From contig NZ_LT629689.1 in assembly GCF_900102035.1 (NCBI RefSeq), positions 4,768,501 to 4,832,500 on the forward strand: a DNA stretch of 64,000 nucleotides, written 5' to 3'. Shown here one piece after another: positions 26,456 through 35,441 of this stretch. The translations under genes and the position numbers were made by a program. Every line of letters starts with the position of its first letter. Positions within the stretch are counted from its first letter, which is position 1. Source of the stretch: Pseudomonas extremaustralis. GTDB lineage: Bacteria > Pseudomonadota > Gammaproteobacteria > Pseudomonadales > Pseudomonadaceae. The notes under the pieces were generated by a model. It made no database searches. It was not told where the DNA came from and worked only from the letters and a program-made list of their open reading frames with translations.

Positions 26456-26910
26456 GGGGCGACGACCGTTGGATGTTGATAGGCAGTTTCAAAGGCGCGC
26501 AGCACGCGCAGCGCAGCCTCCAAGTCCGCCGGTGCGATATCGGCCAGCACGTCACGGCGCAGGCGCACCAATTGCGCCTCCACCGCCTGCACCAGCTCGC
26601 GGCCGCGCTCGGTGAGGCTCAAGGCCTTGGCGCGGCGATCGCAGGCGTCTTCGGTGCGACACACATAGCCGTCATGACACAGCCGGTCGAGCAGGCGCAC
26701 CAGCGACGGGCTTTCCATCCCGGAAGCCTGGGCCACCTTGACCTGATGCACACCGTCGCCCAAGCGGCCGATCATCAGCAACGGCACGGCGCAGGCTTCG
26801 GAAATACCGTAGCTCACCAGCGTGCTCTGGCAGATTTTGCGCCAATTACGGGCGCCCGCCACCATGCTGCTGCTGAGGTTCATCTGGAGTTGTTCGAGGG
26901 TCTTGGGCAC
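26452..26910 (-). CDS. MarR-family regulator of the efflux operon
   Basis: 152 residues. A winged HTH lies at about 45-110, with VKVAQASGMESPSLVRLLDR (recognition helix) and the wing DACDRRAKALSLTERG, both MarR hallmarks. The start is GTG at 26910 without a clear Shine-Dalgarno; an ATG 9 codons in is an alternative. A perfect 6-bp inverted repeat sits 17 bp upstream, a likely self-operator. As first gene of the operon it probably represses itself and the pump until a phenolic or drug ligand binds. Confidence 0.9.
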   Translation of the reverse strand: MPKTLEQLQMNLSSSMVAGARNWRKICQSTLVSYGISEACAVPLLMIGRLGDGVHQVKVAQASGMESPSLVRLLDRLCHDGYVCRTEDACDRRAKALSLTERGRELVQAVEAQLVRLRRDVLADIAPADLEAALRVLRAFETAYQHPTVVAP

Positions 26911-26926
26911 TGGATCGTTCGCACAA

Positions 26927-26942
26927 AGTTAGTTTGCTAACT
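26927..26942. promoter_or_regulatory. Putative MarR operator
   Basis: AGTTAG-TTTG-CTAACT is a perfect 6-bp inverted repeat 17 bp before the marR-type start, where a dimeric regulator would block the efflux operon promoter. Confidence 0.65.
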
Positions 26943-27191
26943 ATCAATATGAGCAATGATGCGGCGTCCGTCAAGTTTTGAAACAATTTGGCGGATGGAT
27001 GGAGAGGCAGGTCAGTGACGCGGGTGTGAGCGCGGGTGTTGGATTTTCATGCTGGGAAAGCGCCCGTCAATCACGGGTTCCTCACTTTGCCCTCCATCAC
27101 CCGTCTCGACAAATCGCTGCCGTGCGCGTCGAAACGCGGGTTCACGGCCTCGATCACAAGCTAATAATTGCGACATTTCATCAAGGTTTTT

Positions 27192-27437
27192 TTACACCTC
27201 TCGACCCCGCCGCAACATCAGGTTCAACTCATCCACCACTTCCGCCCAATCCGCATCCTCCAGGATCTCCTCACGCAAGAACTGCCGCTGGCTATCCGTC
27301 CAGAAAAACGCATCGGCCAGTTGCAGATCCGGCTTGAGCGGTGAATGCGCGGTGATGAACTGCTCGATGCTGGCAGGGTCATCGGCCAGGCCGAGTTGTT
27401 TGAACAGCGAGGGCAAGCTGTGTTCGGACGATTGCAT
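27192..27437 (-). CDS. DUF2789 family protein
   Basis: An 81-residue acidic cytoplasmic protein. The sequence HSLPSLFKQLGLADDPASIE, the later FFWTDSQRQFLREEILEDAD and the closing WAEVVDELN match DUF2789, a small family common in Pseudomonas and relatives. Function is unknown. It lies between the efflux operon promoter and the cysC-type gene, in the same direction as both but with gaps of about 65 bp or more, so it is probably a separate unit. Confidence 0.85.
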   Translation of the reverse strand: MQSSEHSLPSLFKQLGLADDPASIEQFITAHSPLKPDLQLADAFFWTDSQRQFLREEILEDADWAEVVDELNLMLRRGREV

Positions 27438-27503
27438 GATGAGCTCCGGATAGAGGGGAATTACTCGAGTCTAGCCCTCACCCACGGCAGGCGCGAGCGC
27501 GCC

Positions 27504-28091
27504 CTAGAGGGTTTGCAACCAGGCCTGCAGCTGTGCGACGCATTGCTGCGCGGACAGCTGGCCGGTCTCCAGGACCAGCGCGGCTTGCGGCGGCGGTTCG
27601 TAGGGTGAGCCGATACCGGTGAACCCCGGCAATTCGCCGCGTCGGGCGCGGGCGTAGTGGCCTTTGGGGTCGCGGCGTTCGCAGATGTCGAGTGCGGCGT
27701 TGCACCACACTTCCCGATAATCCGCGCCCAGGCGTTCGGCGAGCACCGCGCGCAATTCGACCAACGGGGCGATCAACGCCAGGATCACGATTTGCCCGTT
27801 ATCCACCAGCAACGCCGCCAGTTCGGCGGCGCGGCGGATGTTTTCCAGGCGGTCGCTGTCGGCAAACCCCAGGTCTTTGTTCAACCCGCCGCGCAAAGCA
27901 TCGCCGTCGAGCACGATGCTTTGTCGGCCTTGTTCGAACAACGCAGCCTGCAGTCCCTGGGCCAGGGTCGATTTACCCGACGCCGGCAGGCCGGTCAGCA
28001 GGATCGCCACGCCGCGATGACCGTTGCGAGCCTCACGCTGGGCACGCGTGATGCTCGCGGTCGGTGCCACCAGATTACTGGGCCGCAACAT
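27504..28091 (-). CDS. cysC: APS kinase (CysC)
   Basis: 195 residues from ATG 28091. The P-loop is GLPASGKSTL. DLGFADSDRLENIRRAAELA matches the APS-binding segment, and RDPKGHYARARRGELPGFTG the C-terminal CysC signature. It phosphorylates adenylylsulfate to PAPS, the universal sulfate donor. It overlaps the end of the TolC-type gene by 17 bases and is the last gene of the adhesin locus, which also encodes a PAPS-type sulfotransferase, so it likely supplies that enzyme. The frame extends 46 codons upstream inside the TolC gene, but that part is not CysC-like. Confidence 0.9.
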   Translation of the reverse strand: MLRPSNLVAPTASITRAQREARNGHRGVAILLTGLPASGKSTLAQGLQAALFEQGRQSIVLDGDALRGGLNKDLGFADSDRLENIRRAAELAALLVDNGQIVILALIAPLVELRAVLAERLGADYREVWCNAALDICERRDPKGHYARARRGELPGFTGIGSPYEPPPQAALVLETGQLSAQQCVAQLQAWLQTL

Positions 28092-29589
28092 GAGGCGCCG
28101 GAACGGCGATGTTGCCGGCGGCCCATGCCGATTCGCGGCCGGCCAGCGCCGTGGCGATGGATTGCACGCGGTCGGAATCGACCTGCTCCGGCAGCGGGTC
28201 GAGCCCGGCGCTGGCGAAGATCTGGCCATAGGCGTTGCGCAGGTCGGCGTAGGCCAGGTCGCGACGCAGATCGGCTTGCAGGGTATTGAGTTCGCCCTGG
28301 ATCAGGTCCAGTTCGCCCAGGCCCGCCGCTTGGTGACGGTTGCGCAACTGGGTGAGGATCTGCCCGTCGATGTCGGCCAGTTGTTCGTTGGTCTTGAACT
28401 GGCGCACGGCGTCCTGGAAGTTCGCGTTGGCGACGTAGAGTTGCGCCAGCACCGCGATGGACATGGCCTGGCGTCGTGCGGTGGCGACTTCTTCGCCGGC
28501 CTTGGCGACGTCGATGGCTGCCGGGGCGGAAAGCACGTTGAACAGGTTCCAGGTGACCTTGGCGCCGTAGTCGGCCCAGCGGTTGTCCACCAGGAAGGAG
28601 TTGCTGTCGTAATGCCCGCCGGCCGAGAACTCCAGGCCCGGCAGCAGGCGCAGCATGGCCTTGCGGGTTTCGGCGGCGCTGATGCGGGTCTGGTAGTCCT
28701 GCTCGCGCAGTTCAGGGCGGTTAGCCAGGGCTTCCTGTTCCAGGCTGGCCAGGTTGACCTTGAGCTGCGGCACGGCGTAGTCGTCCGGCGTGGCCAGCTT
28801 GAGGTCGGTGCCCATGGGCAGGTTGATCAGGGTCGACAATTCGGTCTTGGCCAGGGAGAGCGCACGGCGCTGTTCCTGCAATTGGCGCGTGGCTTCGATC
28901 AGCGAGCGCTGGTAGCCCAGAGCCTGGACCGGGTCGCCGATACGCTGTTCGCTCATGCTTTGGCTGTTGGTCTGGGCCTGGTCGACCCGCGCCATCAGGC
29001 TGTCGATCTGGGTCAGCAGGCGTTCGGCCGCGACCGCCCGCCAGTAGGCCGAGCGCACGTCCTGAACGATGGTGTTGATCACCTTGCGGCGCCGTTCCTG
29101 GACGATCAGCCGTTGGTCGCCTTGCTGTTTGGCGCTGATGTAGCTGACGCCGAAGTCGAGGACGTTCCACACCATGGTCAGGTCGGCCACGCGGCGGTCG
29201 CGGTCCTGGGACGTCGACGGTTCCAGGGACTGGGTGCCGGTGCGTACGCTCTGGCTGCTGGAGGCATTGGTGTTGTTACGCCCGGCGTAACCGGCGGACA
29301 ACGCCATGCGCGGCAGCATGTCGAAACTGGCGAGGTCGAGTTGGCGCTTGGCCAAGGCCTCCTCCATGATCTTCAAGCGCCCTTCGAGGTTGTATTTCAC
29401 CGCACGGGCCATGGCCTGGTGCAGTGTCAATGGGCCGTTCAATGGCTCCTGATTCTTGTACATGCCTTGCAGGTCGCTGCGGGCTCGTTGCTCGCTGACA
29501 CTGCGTTCAATCGGCTCGCTGGTGACCGCACAACCGCTGATCGCCAGCGCCAGCACGCTGGCGCCGAACAACTTATGAACTGTTTTCAT
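28075..29589 (-). CDS. TolC-family outer membrane lipoprotein
   Basis: 504 residues from ATG 29589. The signal sequence ends in a lipobox (AISGC, Cys at about residue 20), followed by two OEP-type helical repeats (NLEGRLKIMEEALAKRQLDL onward, and ANRPELREQDYQTRISAAET onward). It should form an outer membrane channel with periplasmic tunnel. It starts 40 bp after the adhesin stop and overlaps the cysC-type gene. With the three HlyD-type adaptors at 38246-42431 it is the likely exit duct for the adhesin. No ABC ATPase is encoded here. Confidence 0.88.
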   Translation of the reverse strand: MKTVHKLFGASVLALAISGCAVTSEPIERSVSEQRARSDLQGMYKNQEPLNGPLTLHQAMARAVKYNLEGRLKIMEEALAKRQLDLASFDMLPRMALSAGYAGRNNTNASSSQSVRTGTQSLEPSTSQDRDRRVADLTMVWNVLDFGVSYISAKQQGDQRLIVQERRRKVINTIVQDVRSAYWRAVAAERLLTQIDSLMARVDQAQTNSQSMSEQRIGDPVQALGYQRSLIEATRQLQEQRRALSLAKTELSTLINLPMGTDLKLATPDDYAVPQLKVNLASLEQEALANRPELREQDYQTRISAAETRKAMLRLLPGLEFSAGGHYDSNSFLVDNRWADYGAKVTWNLFNVLSAPAAIDVAKAGEEVATARRQAMSIAVLAQLYVANANFQDAVRQFKTNEQLADIDGQILTQLRNRHQAAGLGELDLIQGELNTLQADLRRDLAYADLRNAYGQIFASAGLDPLPEQVDSDRVQSIATALAGRESAWAAGNIAVPAPHVAAQ

Positions 29590-29629
29590 CCGTGGACTGC
29601 CCCTGTTACTGCGCCTTGATTTAAGTGTG

Positions 29630-32600
29630 TCAGGCCTGCATTTCGCTGATGCCGACCTGTTGCAATGCCTGCGCCAGATCAATCACCTGACGCTGTTCCA
29701 AGTCCTTGATCTGCTGCAACTGCTGGCCCAGGGTCGGGGCGCCGAATACGCCCCGCAGGCCGTGGGCCGTATCACCGCCGCCCTGGATCGCTCTGCTGTC
29801 GAACGCCTTGAAGCCACTGTCGCCACCGCCGCTCTCCCGATTGAACAAGCCCGACAAAGTGCTTGAACCAAACACCCCGCCATCGCCGCCGCCAAAGCCG
29901 AGGAAGCCCTGCGCGCCGCCGTTCGCGCCTCCATCGCTGCTGAACACCTGGGCAATGAAGCTAGGCGCCAAGGCACCGTTGTGAATGAAGATGTTGCCGA
30001 TAGGCGGCAAGCCCGCGCCGACATCACGCTGCTCGAACAATGGCGGGAAGCCGATGGGTGAACCAATGTTGCCCACGGGCCGGCCAAACACGATCGGTTG
30101 CAGTGGAATATCCGGCGCGCCGAGTGGTGGTGCCGGATCGGTGACGCGGAACAGCGGGTCGCCGGTCAGGGCACTGGTGTTGACCGCATAGTTGTTCGAG
30201 ATCGCAATGCCGCTGCCGGCGTTACCGGCGACATCGTTGACCTGGCTGGCGTCCAGCGTGATCACGTTGCTCGCATCGGTGATCGCCGCCGTCGGGGTCA
30301 GCGTCGCCGTCCACGTTTTGCCGCCATCGTTGCTGGCCAGGTTGGACAGCACGCCGTTGGCCACACTCAGGTCAGAGAGATTGAGACCGCTGACGACCTC
30401 GCTGAAGGTAATGGTGACAGTGGTGGTCTGGCCGATGCCCAGTGTGCCGTTGGCCACGGCAATGGTCGCGGTCGGACGCTGGGTTTCGACCACATAGTTG
30501 TTGGAATCGGTGCTGCCGCTGCCCGCGTTGCCCGAGGCGTTTTGCACACCGCTGTTATCCAGGGTGATCACGTTGCTGGTGTCGCTGATCGCGCTGGCCG
30601 GTGTGAAGGTGGCCGTCCAGGTCATGCCGCCGTCGCTGCTACTGACGGCGCTCAGCGTGCCGTTGGCGACCGTCAGGTCGGCGTTGGTAAAACCGCTGAC
30701 CGCTTCGGAGAAGGTAATGGTGACCTGCGAGGTATCACCGATTTTCAGCGCAGTGTCGGCAACGACGACGGTGGCGGTCGGCCGCACTGTGTCGATGGTG
30801 AAGTTGCCCGAGTTGGTGATACCGCTGCCGGTGTTGCCGGCCAGGTCGGTGTAGCCGGCGTTGTTCAGGCTGATCAGGTTGGTGGTGTCGCGGGTGTTGC
30901 TGCTCGGTGTGAACGTCCCTATCCAGGTGACCCCGCCATCCTGGCTGGTGAGTGCCGAGAGGCTACCGTTGGGCACGTTCAGGTCGCTGTTGTCAAAACC
31001 GCTGACGGCTTCCGAGAACGTGACCGTGACCAAAGAAGTTTCGCCCGCCTTCAATACAGGGTCGGCAATCACGATGGTCGCCGTCGGACGCAGGCTGTCG
31101 ATCATATAGGCGTTGGACGACGTGATACCGGACCCCAAATTACCGGCGATATCGGACACGCCAGTGTTGTCCAGGACAATGTGATTGTTGCTCTGGGTAA
31201 TGCCTGCCACCGGCGTCAACGTCGCGGTATAGGTGATGTTGTCGTTGGTGCTCAGGTTGCTCAGGGTGCCGTTGTCGGTGGTCAGATCGGCCAGGCTGAA
31301 CCCGGTCACAGCTTCGCTGAAAGTGACGGTCACCAGCGACGAACTGCCGATCCCCATATGATCGTTGCTCACCACCACCGTTGCGGTCGGACGCTGGGTG
31401 TCGATGGCGTAGTTATTGGAATTGCTGGTGCCGATGCCGACATTACCCGACACCGCCGCCTGGACGCCGCTGTTGTCCAGGGTGATCTGGTTGGTGGCGT
31501 CGGTTTGGTTGGCGCTCGGGGTGAACGTCGCGCCCCAGGTAATGCCGCCGTCACTGCTGCTGACCGCGCTCAAGGTGCCATTGGTGATCGTCAGGTCGGC
31601 ATTGCTGAAACCGGTCACGGCCTCGTTGAACGTAATCGTCACTTGGGAGGAATCGCCGATTTTCAGCACCGGGTTGGCCACCACGATGGTCGCCGAAGGC
31701 AACACCGTATCGATGGTGTAATTCGCCGAATTGGTGGTGCCCGCGCCTGCGTTGCCGGCCAGGTCGGAGACGCCGGTGTTGGCCAGGGCGATCACGTTGT
31801 TCGCGCTGTTGGTGTTTGTCCCTGGAGTGAAGGTCGCGGTCCAGGTGATGCCGGCGTCGGCGCTGCTCAGGCTGCTCAGGCTGCCGTGGCTTGCCGTCAG
31901 GTCGGCGAGGGTGAAGCCGGTCACGGCTTCGCTGAAGGTGATGGTCACCAGCGATGTTTCGCCTGCGTGAAGCGCCGGGTCGGCAACCACGATGGTTGCG
32001 GTGGGGCGCAGGGTGTCGATGGCGTAGTTGTTGGAGTCAGTGGTCCCGCTGCCCGCGTTGCCGCTGGTGTCGCTATAGCCGGTATTGTCCAGGGTGATGA
32101 CGTTGGTGGTGTTGGTGACGCTCGCTGTGGGCGTGAAGGTTGCCGTCCAGGTGACGCCACCGTCGCTGCTGCTCACCGCACTCAGGGTGCCACTGGACAC
32201 GGTCAGGTCAGCGTTGCTGAAACCGACCACGGTTTCCGAGAAAGTAATGGTCACCTGCGAGGTCTGGCCAATGATCAGGGAATCGTTCGCCACCACCACA
32301 GTGGCGGTGGGACGCACGCCGTCGATGGCCACGTTGTTCGACGTGGTGCTGCCGCTGCCGGCGTTGCCCGCCATGTCCTGGACCCCGGTGTTGTCCAGGG
32401 TGATGTGGTTGCTCGCGTTGACGATACTCGCTGTCGGGGTAAAGGTGGCGGTCCAGGTGGTACCACCGTCGTTGCTGCTGACCGCGCTCAGGGTGCCATT
32501 GGACACTATCAGGTCGGCGTTGGTGAACCCGGTCACGGCTTCGCTGAAGGTGATGGTCACCAGCGAGGTCTGGCCGATGCCCAGGTTGCTGTTGGCGAAC

Positions 32601-35389
32601 ACGACAGTCGCGGTCGGCCGCACGGTGTCGACCGCATAGGTGTTGGAATTGGTGGTGCCACTGCCGGCGTTGCCCGCGCCATCACTGACTGCGGTGTTGT
32701 TCAGGGTGATGACATCGCCGGTACGGATAACCTCGGGGCTCGCAGTCAGGGTTGCGGTCCACGTGAGACCACCATCGTTGCTGCCCAAGTTGCTCAGGAT
32801 GCCGTCGGCGACGGTGAAGGCGCCGGCGGTGAGCCCGGTGACCGGCTCGCTGAAGGTGATGGTCACCAACGATGTGTTACCGCTGATGTTCAGTGCGGTA
32901 TCGGACACCACGATGCTCGCGGTCGGCCGCACGGTGTCGATCGCATAGGTATTGGAAGTGGTTGTGCCGGTACCGGCGTTGGTCGCCGTATCGGTATAGA
33001 GGGTGTTGTCCAGGGTAATGACATTGCCGCTGCTGCTATTGTTGCTGCCGGTCGGCGTCAGGGTCGCGGTCCAGTGGATATTGTCGCTGGTGGTCAGGTT
33101 GCTCAGGGTGCCGTTGGACGCCGACATGTCGGTAAGGCTGAAACCGCTCACCGCTTCGCTGAAGGTAATGTTCACCGTCGAGTTGACCGTGGTGCTCAAC
33201 GTCGGCGCAACCACCGTAACGGTCGCGGTCGGGCGCACGGTATCGATGGTGAAGTTGTTGGACGAGGTGGTACCGGTCCCCGGTGTCCCCGTCGACGTAG
33301 CGGTGACGCCGCTATTGTCGAGGACAATATGGTTGGTGGCGCTGGTCACGCTCGCGCTCGGCGTAAAGGTCGCGGTGTAGGTGATGTTGTCACTGGTATT
33401 CAGGGTGCCCAGGGTACCGTTGCTGATCGTCAGGTCGGCGCTGGTAAAGCCGGTCACGGCCTGGTTGAAGGTAATGGTCACCAGCGAGGTGCTGCCGATG
33501 TGCTGCGCGGTGTTGGTGACCACGATGGTCGCGGTCGGGGCCGGACTGTAAGCGGTGTTCGCCGTTCCGCCGATATCGTTGAACAGACCGTTGACTGCTG
33601 TGGGTTTGCTGCCCGCCGAGGCGTTGGTGGCCAAGCCTCCGTTACCACTGGCACCGGTGTTGGCCGAACCGCCCAGCGCGGCGAAGTTGGCCGCCGTGAT
33701 CAATACCGTGCCTTTGTTCCAGATGGCACCGACACCCAGGCCACCGTCACCGCCATTCAGAGCAGTGTCGCTGCCGGTAGCCGAACCGCCACCGCCGCCG
33801 CCGCCGGCACCGATGTTACCGGTAATCGAGCTGGTGCCGACGATGGTCAGGGTGGCGCCGCTGGCGTTGTAGATACCGCCAGCCGCTCCGCCGCCCTTGC
33901 CACCGGCACCATCCCAGCCGGAACCACCCCCGCCGCCGCCGATCGACAAGGCGCCAGAGCTCGCTGTGCCACCCGCGGAGCCGTTGGTATAACCCCCGAG
34001 ACCGGTCGAGCCGGCGCCACCGACGCTCGAACCGCCGCGACCGCCCATGGTGTAGGCGCCCCCGCCTGCCCCCCCAAGGTTGGTTGAACCTGCGATACCG
34101 GCGTACAGGCCGGCCCCGGAGTTGCCGCCAGTCCCGCCGATGCCGCCGCCCAACGCGCCGCCACCACCACCGCCACCGCTGGCATTACTAACGCTCGCGC
34201 CACCACCACCGCCGCCGCCTGAGGCCGCGTTCGCTGTCACGCTGACATTATTCAGGGTCAGGACACCGAAGTTACTTATCCCCGCCCCCAACAAATTGGC
34301 TGCGGTGGCACCGCTGCTATTGGCGCTGCCATTGCCGCCGTTGCCAGCCGCTAGACCCTGGGTGATAACCAAGCCGTCCAAGGTCGCGGTGACACCGCTG
34401 TTAACCTTGAGCACCTGGGTCTTGTACTGCCCGCTGAGAGTCACGTCAGCAACGCCGTCGAGGTTCAGGTCGCCTTCGACGGTCAGGTTCTTGCTGATGA
34501 CCAGTTGCGAATTCAAGTTGACCGTCATGTTGGCGTTGAAGGTGATGATGTCGCCCGCCACCGCGCTGCTCAGGGCCGAGCGCAGTGAGCCGACGCCGCT
34601 GTCGGCATTGCTGGTCACGGTAATGGTCGCCAGGCCGTACTGGTAAGCGGCCAAAGCGTCGGTCGAGAGTACGTTGTGGCTTTCGATGGAGCCGGTGGCG
34701 ACTTCCAGGGTCCAGTCGCCGCCCAGGCCGGTGCGGTTGGTGGACGCGGCGATATCGCGCCCGGTCAGTTGCGCCAGGGAATCGACAAAGTTGATGCCCT
34801 TGTCGCCGGCGGCGGTGTTACAGGCGTAGATCAGGATATCGCCGCCCACGTTCATGTCCTGGCCGATCTGCGCCAGCACTTCGCTGCGGGCCGCGACGTT
34901 GTCGGCGGACAAATAGGTATTGCCCAGCCACAGGTCACCGGCATTGCCGTGGGCGATGATCTGCACCGAGCTGACGCCCTGATGGCTGCCCAGGTAATCG
35001 GCGATCTGCTGCAGGCCGTCCCTGCTGGCATCCAATTGCACCACTTGGGTGCCGGGGGCGACGCCCTTGAGCAGTTCGGCGGAATCCTTCACGCGGGCAT
35101 CGACAAACACCACGCTTTGCCCCGGCACGGCAACCGGTGCGGGGGTGGCGGGCGCGTCGGACTGCGGGTGGCTTTCGCTGCCGGTGGCGGCGCGTTCGGT
35201 GGTCGCCGGCGCCTTGGCTGCGGCATCTGCGGTGGCGGTGGCGTGGCTGTCAGCCTGGGCCGCATCGGCCACAGTGGCGGCCACGGCGCCGTCGAACAGC
35301 ATGCGCGGTTCCAGGGACATAATCATCGGCGTCGCCAGGGTGCTGGCATTGGTTGTTGCTGGCCGTGCCTTAACGTTGTTCCACCACAT
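29630..35389 (-). CDS. Large DUF4347 adhesin-like protein with LEPR motif and Ig-like repeats
   Basis: 1919 residues from ATG 35389, chosen because GGTGA lies 5 bases upstream; the frame extends 23 codons further. No Sec signal is seen. Residues 26-35 are LEPRMLFDGA. A DUF4347 domain covers about 90-250 (SVQIIAHGNAGDLWLGN, ILIYACNTAAG). Then comes a parallel beta-helix-like part with glycine-rich loops (about 270-610), 11 Ig-like repeats of about 102 residues (about 617-1740), and a Gly/Phe-rich C-terminus. There are no RTX nonapeptides. It is probably exported to the surface as an adhesin. Neighbours are a sulfotransferase upstream and a TolC protein downstream. Confidence 0.87.
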   Translation of the reverse strand: MWWNNVKARPATTNASTLATPMIMSLEPRMLFDGAVAATVADAAQADSHATATADAAAKAPATTERAATGSESHPQSDAPATPAPVAVPGQSVVFVDARVKDSAELLKGVAPGTQVVQLDASRDGLQQIADYLGSHQGVSSVQIIAHGNAGDLWLGNTYLSADNVAARSEVLAQIGQDMNVGGDILIYACNTAAGDKGINFVDSLAQLTGRDIAASTNRTGLGGDWTLEVATGSIESHNVLSTDALAAYQYGLATITVTSNADSGVGSLRSALSSAVAGDIITFNANMTVNLNSQLVISKNLTVEGDLNLDGVADVTLSGQYKTQVLKVNSGVTATLDGLVITQGLAAGNGGNGSANSSGATAANLLGAGISNFGVLTLNNVSVTANAASGGGGGGGASVSNASGGGGGGGALGGGIGGTGGNSGAGLYAGIAGSTNLGGAGGGAYTMGGRGGSSVGGAGSTGLGGYTNGSAGGTASSGALSIGGGGGGSGWDGAGGKGGGAAGGIYNASGATLTIVGTSSITGNIGAGGGGGGGSATGSDTALNGGDGGLGVGAIWNKGTVLITAANFAALGGSANTGASGNGGLATNASAGSKPTAVNGLFNDIGGTANTAYSPAPTATIVVTNTAQHIGSTSLVTITFNQAVTGFTSADLTISNGTLGTLNTSDNITYTATFTPSASVTSATNHIVLDNSGVTATSTGTPGTGTTSSNNFTIDTVRPTATVTVVAPTLSTTVNSTVNITFSEAVSGFSLTDMSASNGTLSNLTTSDNIHWTATLTPTGSNNSSSGNVITLDNTLYTDTATNAGTGTTTSNTYAIDTVRPTASIVVSDTALNISGNTSLVTITFSEPVTGLTAGAFTVADGILSNLGSNDGGLTWTATLTASPEVIRTGDVITLNNTAVSDGAGNAGSGTTNSNTYAVDTVRPTATVVFANSNLGIGQTSLVTITFSEAVTGFTNADLIVSNGTLSAVSSNDGGTTWTATFTPTASIVNASNHITLDNTGVQDMAGNAGSGSTTSNNVAIDGVRPTATVVVANDSLIIGQTSQVTITFSETVVGFSNADLTVSSGTLSAVSSSDGGVTWTATFTPTASVTNTTNVITLDNTGYSDTSGNAGSGTTDSNNYAIDTLRPTATIVVADPALHAGETSLVTITFSEAVTGFTLADLTASHGSLSSLSSADAGITWTATFTPGTNTNSANNVIALANTGVSDLAGNAGAGTTNSANYTIDTVLPSATIVVANPVLKIGDSSQVTITFNEAVTGFSNADLTITNGTLSAVSSSDGGITWGATFTPSANQTDATNQITLDNSGVQAAVSGNVGIGTSNSNNYAIDTQRPTATVVVSNDHMGIGSSSLVTVTFSEAVTGFSLADLTTDNGTLSNLSTNDNITYTATLTPVAGITQSNNHIVLDNTGVSDIAGNLGSGITSSNAYMIDSLRPTATIVIADPVLKAGETSLVTVTFSEAVSGFDNSDLNVPNGSLSALTSQDGGVTWIGTFTPSSNTRDTTNLISLNNAGYTDLAGNTGSGITNSGNFTIDTVRPTATVVVADTALKIGDTSQVTITFSEAVSGFTNADLTVANGTLSAVSSSDGGMTWTATFTPASAISDTSNVITLDNSGVQNASGNAGSGSTDSNNYVVETQRPTATIAVANGTLGIGQTTTVTITFSEVVSGLNLSDLSVANGVLSNLASNDGGKTWTATLTPTAAITDASNVITLDASQVNDVAGNAGSGIAISNNYAVNTSALTGDPLFRVTDPAPPLGAPDIPLQPIVFGRPVGNIGSPIGFPPLFEQRDVGAGLPPIGNIFIHNGALAPSFIAQVFSSDGGANGGAQGFLGFGGGDGGVFGSSTLSGLFNRESGGGDSGFKAFDSRAIQGGGDTAHGLRGVFGAPTLGQQLQQIKDLEQRQVIDLAQALQQVGISEMQA
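30170..33540 (-). repeat. Eleven tandem Ig-like repeat units in the adhesin gene
   Basis: Eleven units of about 306 bp encode about 102 residues each. A unit begins PTATIVVAD, continues LVTITFSEAVTGFTNADLTV, then SDGGxTWTATFTP and ITLDNTGVSD, and ends GNAGSGTTxSNNYxIDTVR. Units 4, 5, 7 and 10 are the most alike. The units resemble bacterial Ig-like folds of Bap-type surface proteins. High identity between units invites recombination and length change between strains. Confidence 0.9.
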
Positions 35390-35441
35390 GCTGCTCACCC
35401 GTCGGTCGAATACTGATTCCCACAATGAAAAAAAACCGCGA

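Noticed and set aside
28092..28229. N-terminal extension of 46 residues on CysC
   Set aside because: It lies fully within the TolC gene, is Arg/Pro/Ser-rich out-of-frame translation, and the CysC family starts near the ATG at 28091.
30170..33540. Regular repeats that could suggest a CRISPR array
   Set aside because: Units are about 306 bp, keep an open frame, and encode Ig-like domains. There are no short palindromic repeats with unique spacers and no cas genes.
30098..34087. Very long plus-strand open frame (over 1300 codons) opposite the adhesin gene
   Set aside because: It is an antisense shadow caused by the GC-rich repeated Ig-like units. It has no domain sense, while the minus strand encodes clear repeats.
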